Translations under genes and position numbers: made by a program
Notes under the pieces: model-generated
Databases searched by the model: none
What the model saw: the letters and a program-made list of their open reading frames with translations, nothing else
Told to the model about the DNA's origin: nothing
In this document: positions 38,185 through 49,952 of the stretch, piece by piece
How the letters are laid out: each line of letters starts with the position of its first letter
Position numbering within the stretch: position 1 is the stretch's first letter
NCBI RefSeq assembly: GCF_037042905.1
Contig: NC_087245.1
Coordinates: 25,234,501-25,298,500, forward strand
Source: Lytechinus pictus
Lineage: Eukaryota > Echinodermata > Echinoidea > Temnopleuroida > Toxopneustidae
DNA length: 64,000 nucleotides
Reading direction: 5' to 3'

Positions 38185-41100
38185 GTAACAGATTGTAATC
38201 AACTAACATTCTCTATAGATCATATATTTATATACATATACATGTATGCATGAGAAAAGGAGGTCAAAACCCCCATCAAGGTTTTCAAGCACATCAAAAA
38301 AATTGTTGCGTTGCCCTCATCCGATTGACCTGAAAAATATGAAAAAAACAGGGGTTCTTTTTTTGCAGACCCGTAATATACAAATGCAATGTTTTAGTGA
38401 GAAAATGTCAGATTTGGGCAAAAAAAATTGCTCTAATTTGTATTCAATGGCTTTAAAAAGCACTAGAATATGTGTTTTGACTGCACATAAATGAATCATC
38501 CCACCCATGATTTTCTTTATGCAGTGCAGCAGTGACAATATAAAATAAAGAAAAGAAAATGAACTGACGGACCCAACTTTCTGATTTTGGCATATGAGGG
38601 CAACATAATGTTTGTAAAGGCCTAAAGATGAGTGAGTGCAAATCATACATATTCTGATTGGATCAGAGTATGTACACGCAAGATGCTTTCAAAAGCCTGG
38701 AAGGGGATGAAAGCTCCTTTGTGATGTTGAACCTAATATGTGTGTCTATTGGCTTTCCATGGGAACCTTTGTTTTGATTTGTTGCTGACCACTGTTTCCA
38801 TGGTTACTGATGATATGAAGGTTTCTCTCAATTGTCTAATAATGTATTAGCATCCACATTGCTTGAAAAAAGAAAAATGTGTTTTCGTAATGTGTTTCAC
38901 TGAACCTGAATGACTGTACTAGATAACATCATATTGCATGCTTCCTGTATTATGAGATTTTTTTTTCAATGTGGATGTACAGTATATCTAAGGGTATGTT
39001 GTATGAGAGTCTTTATTTCAACCGATTGTTTGGATTCAAGAAAATTGATTTGAATCAGTTGCAAACATCAAATACAAATCTGCAATAAAGAGATCAATTT
39101 TACCCAATTTAAATCAATTCATAATTCATAATGCAAGTATCCAACCTCCAATCAATTGCAATTTGCAATCAATTGAAATAATTATGATTATCATGATTTT
39201 AAATCAACATGCGAGTGATTATAAGTTTCATGCAGTGCCACCCAAGATGAATCGCTATCTACTGAAGATAACAAAATGTTTATCTTTAATGCAATGGGGG
39301 GAGGCACTTTTTTACAAAGCCATTCATAGAAATTTACAAACAACTATAATATGAAGTGCCAAAATGTGAGCCAAATAATTTGATTTACTTTAGGCCTAAA
39401 AATTATCAAATATACATCTAATATGCAATGGCTATGACTGAAGATAATTATCTTACAATTGAAATGTTTGAGTAATATATATGGCTTACCATATTCCAGT
39501 CATTTGTAAAATAATTATATACTTTATAAACAGTTATTATGAAACACTACCCAAGTGGCCAGTCGGATAGTTGTTATAAAAAGCTCATTAAACCTATGGC
39601 AACCTTGTCTCAACTTCCGCACTATTTTCTTTTTTTTTTCAAAGCATAACTATCAGCAATGCATTAAATCCCTATCTTCATCCTCTTTATCAATGGTTCA
39701 ATCGTTTTTGTGCTGTCTTTTGAAGTGAAGGCCGGTTTGAGGTGTTGAGTAGATATGCCAGCTGTGGTTTGATGTAGGCCTACTTACATGCATCATGTAT
39801 TGAACTTCTGCAGTGATCTATCAAGGGTCTTATTTCATATTCTTTGTAATGGATTTTGCTTGTTATTTTGTTGCAAAGGATTTTGCCTGCTTATAAATAC
39901 ACTTAAACATCTGAGTGGGGAATTCGACCCCACCAAGACTAAGCTTTTCATTTGATTTTTATATTAGAATAATCTTGAATCTAAACTAATGCTTTGGAAT
40001 AAAATTTTAGTTGACAATGTGGTGATTTTTTAATTTGATTTTCAAAAGAGTTGTCAAGTTGTATTGAAGTGACTTTTGTATGTTGATTTTTTCAATGCAC
40101 TTGAACAGACAAGATTCATGTATGATTATTTATGTCTTTTATTTCCTTTCCATGTCTCTTATTTTGTACCCCCTTCTTTGGTACCTCTGTGATTTGTTAT
40201 TTGATTAGTCTTATTGAATTGAGATTGATTTATAATTGACCTTTTCCGGGACTCTTGTCTTTTCCTGGAACCCCTCCATAAGATGCAGTATCATCCATGA
40301 CAAAATTATTGCTTTCTCAACAGAACTCATTTTCAGGGATGGTATTCTTGAATATAAGAGAACATCACTAAATTCTCTTAGATATCACAGATATATAACA
40401 TTTACTTCTTGTAACAATCCCTGGGCTCTAGTGTATGTTGATGGTTATAGTCTTAAAAAAAAATTGTTTTTGGTTTCAATGAAATTGTTTGGAAAAGTAT
40501 TAGCTGTGGCTCAAAGAAAAACGTAAGCATAGGGTATTGACTGTGGATTGGTGTCTGCAAACACAGCTAACATGTATCAAGAATTTCTTTTAAGATGAGT
40601 GCTTTGTTGCCGACATCAATTGCAGTTGGTGTTCCAGTTTATAAACATTAGAATGTGATGCATGACATCACCGCTAAACTAGGATTTCAAGAGGTAATTC
40701 TAGTCAGACTAAATACCAAACAATGGAGCTTAGTGTAAATGACATTTCAGACTGCATTGACAGTTATGTCATACAAATTAGATAAGTGAAACGCTAATCG
40801 AGGTATTTCCTGATGTGCCATAGGACGTGGAAATTGCGAAGAATTACTTGTGTGAATTCTCGTCCATTAGCGTGGCATAAATGGCATGCTCAAGCCTGCA
40901 TGGGGCTGGCTTACAGAGTTTTGGCCTGTACTGCATCACTTGTCGGACTCCTGAAAGTTATCAGTTGAAATTGTGTCCAGGAACTGTTTGCAACAGTATC
41001 TAAGAAGCGCAATAGATCTACTTGGAAAATGCTCTCTGTGGATAGGAATCTCAGTCATGACTTGTAAGTGTCATTTGTTCTATTCTATCTTTCTTCAACA

Positions 41101-41897
41101 CTTAGATTTATCATTTACAGGTATCACAATTTATCATTATTGCCTTAGCACTCTTAAGTTCTTTGAAAACAAACAAAGTAAAAAAACTTTAATGTGCCTA
41201 ATTGAATTATTATTTTTTTTTTTGGGGGGGAGGTAAATCTTTGATGTTTTAATTCGTTCGTTTTTTATCTAAAAGTAATTGTAAATCATGCATACCATGG
41301 TATATATATAACAAGGTTATATGCAATTTTAGTATTATCAATTGATGTTTTTCACATAATTCAGCTTTTCAAATTTTAATGATTAAAGGTGTTACCTTCG
41401 TCCACCATTTTTTCAAATCATATCTGAAGGTGAAGCATTGTATCGATTATGTATCACTCCCTCCAAAAATGAATTTTGTTATTTGATCACCTTTTATCTT
41501 TTTCTCTTTATGATCATTATTTTGTTTGTACAGTAATTTGACCCTCTGTACAATGTACAGTCAATAATTCCCCAAAATGACATATGTATGATTTTTCACC
41601 AACATTTATCACATGTTTTGCATTATAAACATTTTTAAAGACCATTTGTGTGCATCGGCAAAGTCAATATGACAATTAAGGAAACACTTTGCCTGATTGT
41701 AGAATGGGACACTTTATGGTCACTTTCATCTCAATTTTAATATTAATAATAATCACAAATTTTCTAAGAAAAACTATAATTTTGAGGCTCTTGTGTGATC
41801 AGACAACATGTTGAACCTGGCAAAGCTGTTCTCATAGCCTTTTTGTATGTTTACATAAGTTAATAGAGGCATGACCTGTTAATTATAAGAGGAGTAT

Positions 41898-42012
41898 TAT
41901 TATGATTATTGTGATTATTTTTATTATCATCATTATTTTTATTAGTACAATTGTTATTGTTATTGTTATTATTATTATTATGATGATGATTATTATTATT
42001 ATTGTTGTTGTG
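41898..42012. repeat. ATT/GTT-rich microsatellite
   Basis: Imperfect (ATT)n, (GTT)n and (ATG)n units are present. It gives a spurious Asn-rich frame on the minus strand. Confidence 0.9.
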
Positions 42013-42767
42013 TGGATATGAATTTATAGTCACTTGATTTAAGACCAAACCATTTGATCTGCCAGGTTGCTACATCAAATTGAGAATGTGGCCTTGATAA
42101 TATATTTTACAAAACCGAAGGTATTTGAACAAAAAATGGTACACTTTAACTTGATCCCTGTCATATTGAAACCTCACAATTAATTACACGTTTTCCTGCT
42201 GTTCACGCGGTAGGTGTTACAAGTCCAATGGGATCAAGTTGGCGCTACTATCCAGGGGGTACTTCCTTTTAAATTGACCTTTAACTGGATGAGGTGAAAT
42301 GATGAAGTGTTCTGGGAAGATGGGAGCTGGTAAAGTGAGAGCCCAAATTGGTATCAATTGTTACTTATTTGTAAAATCAGAAAATTATTATTCATTGGAT
42401 AAATTCTTCTATAAAAATCTATTTCAACATTTAAACAAAGATTAGAAATATATTAATGAACGTTTTATTTTCATGACATAATTTGTGAGCTGATGCCCCT
42501 AGCATTTGTATTATGAAATATATAATGTGCCGTTTCCTCATGATGAGTGAATTAATGGATTTTAAAGTTTAGGATTGGTGTGTCTAAATTCATTTTATGC
42601 AATAAAATAATTGGAATTTTCCTGATAAAATAGGAGTCATTTTTAGATCTCCAGTAAACTACACACAAATATATAATTGTCAATTTTATTTGTAGGAAAA
42701 GTTCAGATTGAATTCTGCCTCACAAAAAAATTGTGTATGATATACATTTACAATGATCAACATATGG

Positions 42768-42768
<1 letters not shown>

Positions 42769-42800
<32 letters not shown>
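42769..42800. repeat. (TA)n dinucleotide repeat
   Basis: About 15 uninterrupted TA units lie within the large intron. Confidence 0.95.
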
Positions 42801-42802
<2 letters not shown>

Positions 42803-43984
42803 AAGTTTACTTCCCTCAGCATATATCATGTAGAGTTAGCACCTCTTTCCCTTTAATGTAGAGTAATAATAGCAGGGTAAATGACACTTAAAGGTTACTT
42901 AACCAATGATGGCAAATAGAAAAAGAAAAGGATATATCGGGAGAAAGAAAGGAGGCAGAGAGAGAGAGAGAGAGTCTGCAAGATGGAAGAACAGGAATCA
43001 TACGATTAAAATACCACTACATTCCAGTCTGCCGAGCATACAAAGCGACAGCCTTGCCAAGGGCCTTCCTAGGCTTGCATGCATCCATACATGTATGCAA
43101 GCTGGGGAGAATTCCCTCATGAATATTCACCAGCTAGCCTGGGGATATTAAAGGGGAGGGGCCTGGATGAATAAGTTTTATTCTAGTCATCAGCAAGCTA
43201 GTTGATTGGTGGATATACTTTTATTGCGACATGGTGGAGTTCATAAGTGAAGTTGTTATGAAATGATTGTAGAATAGATCTGCTAAATGTTTTTCATAAG
43301 AAATGCATATAAAACCTTATTATTAAAAGAGCCAATATTTAATAAATTAAATTTGCTTAAGATTCTTAGTGTATCCTTAGATAAATCAGTAATTAGATAT
43401 TTAAAGAAAGGGTTATTTGGTATCTCATTTTTGTTGAAAGAGGCTCCAATTATGTAGGCCGGCTGACATGGTACAGTTCCAAACTGAATATTCATGATGT
43501 ACAAATATGATGAATACATAGGGGCCTACTTGTGCTTGACTTGAAAATATAAATTAGAATTGAAATATGGATTTGGAAATGAGGCAGTGAGTAACTTAAA
43601 GAAAAAAAATTATACTAAACTATTAAATAATTTATGGATGCTGCTTAAAACGTTGTAAGATAATACTCTAACTATAAGCCTGTAGCCAATCGCTGAAATC
43701 TAATTACAGAAATTAAGCATATAGTATTTGCTGCTACATTTGACATAGATATATGGGTGAACAAAAAAAAACCCAATGATTTCTTAACAATTGGCTAAGT
43801 TTATGAAGCATGTAAGGAAATATCTCTATGAATATTCATAGTGGTAGTATTGTAATAAGGTTGGGGACGGAGTCAGCTACAAAGTGATCACCCGTAAACA
43901 GAAGGCCTACTGAGCATATACCATTGCAGTATTATCTGTGTAGAATGGAATATTGGATGGGAAGAAATGTGTAAATATGATACA

Positions 43985-44070
43985 GAAGTGCAAGACAACT
44001 TAGATTAAGTAAGCGCTTAGAAACTGTATTGTATTAAGCGCTATATAAAAGCTCCATATTATTATTAAGT
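43985..44070 (+). repeat. SINE-like 3' end, GCGCTATATAAA tail
   Basis: taagcgcttagaaactg is followed by aagcgctatataaaagctcc and attattatta, matching the 3' organisation of the SINEs elsewhere in this window. The 5' part was not identified. Confidence 0.55.
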
Positions 44071-44671
44071 AAAATTAGCCATATATGGAGAAGAAAATGT
44101 GAAGCATATAGGTCATAATGCAAATTGTTACCCTTTTTTGTTTATTCGAAAGAAGTAGCATTTGTCGAACCAGGTTTGATTATCATAAAGCTGTATTTAA
44201 TCAGTATGTTCAATTTTAAACTTGTCATAAACAGAGAGAGAAAAGAATGTAGGCCTAAATAATATAGACAGTTTATGAAGTGTATGATAAGAGAAGGGGG
44301 TGGGTTGGTGCACAAACATGTGAGATCTCGGGCAGAAATTAAATATTGAAATTATGAATTGAGCACTATTAGCCCAAGGACATTTGGCTTGTCTTGTTAA
44401 CCCATGTGCATCTATGCAGTCCAATGAAATATATATCAATGTGAAGAAAAATGTAAAGATGTGTGGTTTAGGCCTGTAGGAAGATGAAAGGGAATTCATA
44501 TACCATGCATGCCTTGAGACAAATTGTATTAAAATTTTATGTTTTATCATACTAACCAAGGAGTGCAGAACATGATATTGTAATATATTAGCATAAATAT
44601 TCCCCAATCTAAATACTGAGTGCCAAGCTCGAAGCAAGAAAAACCTAGTTATTAATATTAGAGAATGGTAT

Positions 44672-44748
44672 GACTGAGCCTAGGCTTGAACCTGTGACCT
44701 GTTCATGAGTTGGGTACTCTACCACCGAGCCAACCTGTGCGGTCAAAC
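44672..44748 (-). repeat. tRNA-derived SINE head (A and B boxes)
   Basis: On the minus strand the sequence reads TGGCTCGGTGGTAGAGTACC (A-box type, about 44716-44733) and GGTTCAAGCC (B box, 44683-44692) with tRNA-like spacing. The anticodon stem does not pair, so it is not a functional tRNA gene. It may be a relic of a SINE or tRNA pseudogene. Confidence 0.65.
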
Positions 44749-44812
44749 AAAAAGTTGTAGATTAGAGGAAGAGGGGGAGAGAATAGTGAGGAGGATGGGA
44801 AGGGGGGAAGTT

Positions 44813-45357
44813 GATCAGGGGACTATTTTATAGAGAGTTACAACTATTGGGCAATTCTGTAAAATAATCAACCCTTTTGTACGTCCAACCCCCATTTTTT
44901 CTCAATTCTTCTTTCACTACATAAACTGACCAAGTCATGGTCAATTGACAGTGTTACAGACTGTCAAAAGAACCAGAAATAAGAGAAAGAAAAGGAAAAG
45001 AAAAGGTAGATCACATACACTGTACATGGGGTCAGATGTGTATATTTTAAGGAATTGCCCTATTATAACTTTGCCATTAAAGCAAGAACCACGGAAACAT
45101 ATGTAGCTTAGCAGCCAATCACAGTCAAGGTTACCATGGTAGTCACAATAATGACAAAGTTACAACAGGGGCCTGTTGCACAAAACGTTTTACCTAAGAA
45201 AACTCTGGTAAAAACTGAAAACTAAGGTTAGTCTGATTTCTGCCATTGACTTTAACACAGGGCAAAAACTCTGGTAAAAACAACCTGAGTTTTCTCAGGT
45301 AAAAAGTTTTATGCAACGGGCCCCAGTTGTAACTCTTTATGAAACAGGCCCCTGATC
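44813..45357. mobile_element. palindromic MITE 'F' with a second MITE nested inside
   Basis: The outer ends GATCAGGGGACTATTTTATA and, on the other strand at 45357, GATCAGGGGCCTGTTTCATA are matched over about 32 bases, followed on both sides by GAGTTACAACT. Inside, at about 45166-45326, a second palindrome has ends AGGGGCCTGTTGCACAAAA and its complement TTTTATGCAACGGGCCCC. Neither encodes protein. Confidence 0.7.
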
Positions 45358-45959
45358 AGTGAACCACTCGTAATCCATGAGTGACCAAGCGCATCACAAA
45401 TCAAATCACATGACCAGCGGTATCTTCTGAAGATATTAACTGATTATAATGAGATGGTTCTGAGTCAATGTCACAAGGTCTACATGTAAACTGCAAATAA
45501 AAAGTAAATATACCCGATACGTGAGGCTTTCATTTTCAATGTTTTCTATTTCATAGATTGAGACTTTAAGAAAATTATATCTTGCGACAAAGGGTTTCAT
45601 ATTCATTATTGAATCCTTCTATTTCACTTAATAATTATCACATTCTCTGCAATGATTGAAGAGAGGTACATGTAATTTACTCAAAATTGGATGATAAAGG
45701 CATAGCCATGTCCATTAGGTATTGAATGTATTAGGTATAAAGCATGTGTTATGGGTGATTTTACACATTACGTTTAATTTAAACCATATTTGGCATTTAT
45801 TTACCCATGAAACAAACATGTACAGCCCCTTTCGACCCATTTATGGTCGAGCCTCTTTCATGTGTACGTCAAATATTTGGCCTATGATTTTCTATAATTT
45901 CTTCTGAGTCGTATAGCTCAGGACATACTTATATCAATTTAAACCACATGACTTACCGT

Positions 45960-46147
45960 CCTTTCACACAGTAACATAATCGTAATTTGAATGATGATTC
46001 CAGTGAAAAATTAGGCTGATGACGAATATATTTAGCACCTGTGAAACCAAACTAGGACATGATTCGAATCACAAATGCTAATCACAGTCACGATTACAAT
46101 AGCAATCATCATTACAATGATGATTTAAGATTCATGTGTGAAAAGGC
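45960..46147. mobile_element. small MITE, TIR CCTTTCACACA
   Basis: The left end cctttcacacagtaac pairs with the right end tgtgtgaaaagg. The arms contain aatgatgatt units in both orientations. It is 188 bp and non-coding, and it lies about 250 bases upstream of the candidate internal promoter. Confidence 0.65.
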
Positions 46148-46399
46148 CCTTATGTATATGTGGCTTGAAGAAGAATTTGAGGAGCATCAAAAGAAAATAT
46201 AAATGTTTACCTATTTCTCTCTATCTGGCAATCTCAATTTGTTCATTATTCATTCAGCACAAAAGGAATGGGTCGTTTAATTACAGGTATTCAAACCCTG
46301 CAGGTGTATGGACATTGATATTGTATTGTAGGTCACCACAGAGTAGCTTCTAGTCTGACACGAGATACTGAATGACAAATCTAAACAGCCAATATTTAT

Positions 46400-46924
46400 T
46401 TATCAACAGCAGTGCAGTGGATTTGGCCTAGCTAGCACGAGCCATGTGTTCTGAACAGGAGATTGTAGCTGAGCAGATCGCCAGTGGAGCACTCAATACC
46501 ACTTCCCGGCTATAATTAGACCATATCTCCCACTTTCTCTCCTTCTCTTACTCTCTCCCTTCATTCTTAAACCGCTCGGTTGTGGGGAGAGCAAAGCTCG
46601 TTAACGAGTCCAACGAGAAATCCAATTTTGCGTGGTATCCCCAGGATCGGCGACGCCGTACAGGGAACATGCGTGGGCCAGGTGAGGCAGTGAATTCTAG
46701 GCCAATTTTGACTCAGCGTGTCGGAGTGTAAATTGTTCCACCACATACCTTGATGGGATTTTATTAGTCATACACCAAGGGTGCGTGTGTGGATCTCCCT
46801 CGGAAAGGTTCAAGTTGAAGTTTTAGACTCGACAGAAATTTATGTTTACCATTACACCAGACACATTCGTGGCTCTACGTCATTGCAGTTCAGCTCAAGG
46901 ATGTGTGCGCCTTGCATTAATTTG
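46400..46924 (+). promoter_or_regulatory. candidate internal (alternative) promoter and 5' leader
   Basis: This stretch of the large intron differs from its surroundings: it is richer in G+C and CpG and free of recognisable repeats, and it runs straight into a good-context ATG with a perfect donor. A TATAATTA at 46511-46518 could act as a TATA-like element, followed by a pyrimidine-rich stretch where initiation might occur. A perfect AP-1 type site TGACTCA is at 46709-46715. The start of transcription cannot be fixed from sequence. The call is inferential and depends on the alternative first exon being real. Confidence 0.45.
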
Positions 46925-47004
46925 TAAACACTAACTGTAAGAGAAGATTTTAGCTCATTACGGAATGTACCACTGGATATAATGGAAGTTTATGAAACCG
47001 ATGA
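46925..47004 (+). CDS. SVIL: candidate alternative first exon (coding from ATG 46982)
   Basis: ATG at 46982 has A at -3 and G at +4, with an in-frame TAA at 46925-46927 upstream, so it is a bona fide candidate start. The exon encodes MEVYETD plus two bases and ends at GATGA|GTAAGT, a perfect donor. Phase 2 out matches exon 6 exactly (GA+G = Glu), giving MEVYETDELRRSETED. The coding part is 46982-47004; the 5' end of the leader is unknown and may lie as far up as about 46530. The resulting isoform would lack exons 1-5, including the conserved ARIARYK block. Confidence 0.55.
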
Positions 47005-49830
47005 GTAAGTATGATGCATTGCTTTAACATTGCAAATAGTTGCGATTGCATCCCTGGAATGCGATATGTTCGGAATGTACGATGCAAGTATCGTGGTTGC
47101 AAACAGATTCTTATCGAATTGTCACATTCAGGGAATACAAACTTTTTAAAGCTCTACTGGCAAGCTGGTCAAGTTACATGTATGTCGTTAACCAAGAAAG
47201 TTGATAATGATTCTGATTGGGTTTAATATGGCTTGTAATCTGAATGTCTGTAATCTTTTGTTTTAAAATAGTGTGTAATTATTTTCACAGTTCCATTTCT
47301 TGTTCAATTTTATCAATGTTTAAAAGATTTAGGCCATTCAAGATTGTTAAGGTGGATGATAATTTGATTGACAGTTGTTTCCTGTATATAAAATGTGGAT
47401 AAGATGTCATAAGATGATATATGCTTTGCTCTATTAAAAAGATAAAAATAGCTTAATGTGTTAAAGGGAATTTCCCTTTTAAAGGGAATTTCCCTTTATT
47501 ACCAACCTTTGACAAATAATTTTCTTTTAGTACAGTTGATGATGATAATTATCATGGTTGACCATCAAAAACAATAGTCATTGCATGGCAATATAGTGAT
47601 ATATGCAGCTTCGTGTATGCCAGTTGTTCCTATGCAGTCGGCCACTTGTGTCAATACTTTTCATTTAAAGATATTTAAACCAAAAAAAAACATTGTGAAA
47701 CTAATATGCTCTCCCACAGTGAGATTGCAAAGAAATATATTTATCTACTACCATTGTATTTTGCTGGAATGGATGAAATATTGATTTTTTACTCAGATTT
47801 CTCGTTTTCAGCTGGCAAAGTGGTTTTGTGCAATTACGTTGACATCCCTGATGACACCAATCAACGTCAACACAATAGAGCAATGCTGTTGCAATTTTTC
47901 ACAGCAGCTACATCTGCCATCATGTGATGGTCATTGTTGCTATGGAAACATGATTTACTCAGTCAATACCCCATAGATACTGAATAATGAATACACCTTT
48001 TATTCAGATTAAATTCATTGTGCCGTGGTTAAGTATACCTGCGTACAGGGATGTATCAAGCTGCACATTGTAATGTTTCATATTCTGAATCATTTTAGGA
48101 CTATAATTATATCATGAAATCATTTGCTTATGTCTAAGGTCTTCAACGAGTAAGTAAGATGTATTTCTTGAATTTATGAGCTATTTAATCTACTTACACA
48201 AAATACATTTATGAGTTTAATTTGAAGAGTTCATATTCAGTTTAATTTCATTTTTCTAGAGTTAAATAATCTTATTACATTATTTTTTTAAATTGTAAAT
48301 GTATGTTAGTTCAGTGTGTTGTACTTTGTTTAAAGTCTCATTTTATTGTGATGCCTGGTCCTTTGATAATCAGTTGAGGGCTACATGTATTCTGTGAGCA
48401 TAAAACTGAAAGAAATCAAAAGTAAATTAATATTCATTATTACTAGAATAAAGTTCAATGCTAGATGGTGAAAGATGTTGAGTCGGCATTTAACAGAGCG
48501 ATATCGGACGATCTGCTTTGCATAACAAGAGATTATAACTATACAATAGGTGATGATTTTCAACCATGAAATCTTTATGCTAATGGCCTTATGAATGTTT
48601 CAATCAATATTTGCTGTGCAAACGAATAGAGAGTCAGGAGATATATGTTTGCATCTTGACAGCCAGTATGCCTATATATTGGTCCTGTGTAACTTTTCCC
48701 ATATTGACAGTATAATATGTGCTTTGACATAACCTTTGAACACACTGCAATATTTATAGTAATGGTGCGATAGATTTCAGTAGAATCTGTGACAGAAGAG
48801 ATGAATATTGACATATTAATATAAAGTAATCGGACTTGCAAAACTTAACATTATGTGAATTGTGGTTATTGTGATGGTTCTTTTATCCACCTGATTTGAA
48901 ATTGGATGTGACCAACAAGGTAAACGGAATAACCAAAATCATGATTTAATGTTGAAAAATAAACAAAAATATACACACAAATATAATGTGATTGGTCACA
49001 CTTTAGCTCACTCACTTATCAAGGGCAATGACTATAAAATGTGACTTTCTGTTGAACCAAACTTTTTCGCTGATACGAATGAAGTTTGAATGTTTATATT
49101 AAAATGAAAATGGTTGCACGTGAATGAGAAGATCACTGGTGTTTTGTCAGTCACATACCTCAATGTATGGAGGATATTGCTAACATGTCTTTGGAACTGA
49201 CATAACATTAAGTACTGTCATTCACTCCATGAAAATCATACATAGATCTGTTCCAAGTGTAATCTGGTCACCCTTGAGATTCTAAATTGATTGAAGATTG
49301 GGAATATATTCTTCAAGTCTGTGAAACAGTACTGACATTTTTTTTTGCCAGCAAATGAAACAAGCTAATAATTGCCATCATGATTACTGCCATTGTTGGT
49401 GAGGTATACGTGCATGCCTATCAAGTGGATTGTGAAAGAACATTATGAAGCTAGGACCAGATGCCTTAGCAGCAGATGTCCAATTCTTGATAAGCATGCT
49501 TCAATGGTGTGACCTTTACTCTGCCAACATCCTCCAGTTGGAGTTAATGTAGAAGGTGATATCTAATGTTTTTAATGAATTAAAAACATATGATTGATCA
49601 AAGCCAATCAGGTAAAGAGGGAAAAAGTATGACATTATTTGCTTAGAGTGCTATGATTCTGTTTACTTCCATCTAATGGTCATTTCTATCTTCATTTGTC
49701 GTCTCCCAAATTTCGTTCACCCAAACTGGATTAATATTTTCACCTTTCATTGTGGTACTTGTAAATGCAAGTTGAAATTATAAAGTTTAATGTGTTTTGT
49801 TTTGTTTCTCTTGTGTTCTTCTTGCTTCAG
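47005..49830 (+). other. SVIL: intron 5, part after the alternative first exon
   Basis: It contains the duplicated palindrome GGGAATTTCCC (47466-47494). No other recognisable element or coding stretch was seen. Confidence 0.55.
47463..47498. promoter_or_regulatory. two tandem perfect kappaB-like palindromes
   Basis: GGGAATTTCCC occurs at 47466-47476 and again at 47484-47494, with flanking AAA and TTT repeated, so the whole is palindromic. It matches the Rel/NF-kappaB consensus GGGRNNYYCC. It lies about 460 bases after the alternative first exon. The function is unproven; it may be a chance short duplication. Confidence 0.5.
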
Positions 49831-49952
49831 GTTACGTCGTTCCGAGACCGAGGATACAGCAGATGCAGCAGACCGGCTGATAGCAAGGCATCGGAGGAGG
49901 AAGAGCAGCGTGGACAGTTCTAGTGATGTCTTTGACTCGCCTCATAGAAGTG
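49831..49952 (+). CDS. SVIL: supervillin-like exon 6 (shared by both putative starts)
   Basis: The acceptor is cttcttgcttcag before 49831 and the donor is AGTG|GTATGG after 49952; phase 2 in, 1 out. It encodes LRRSETEDTADAADRLIAR, then HRRRKSSVDSSSDVFD and SPHRS. The RRRKSSVD piece is a good basophilic-kinase type site. The exon accepts AG from exon 5 or GA from the candidate alternative first exon without changing frame. The ttgtttctcttgtgttcttcttgc tract upstream is a strong pyrimidine run. Confidence 0.8.

Larger units (their letters stand above)
38185..46399 (+). other. SVIL: intron 5, first part
   Basis: The large intron holds an ATT/GTT-rich run (about 41898-42012), (TA)n at 42769-42800, SINE fragments (about 43985-44070 and 44672-44748), a nested MITE pair (44813-45357) and another MITE (about 45960-46147). 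No coding exon with paired splice signals was found. Confidence 0.55.

Noticed and set aside
44672..44748. tRNA gene on the minus strand
   Set aside because: A- and B-box-like sequences are present but the anticodon stem does not pair. It is better explained as a SINE head or tRNA relic.
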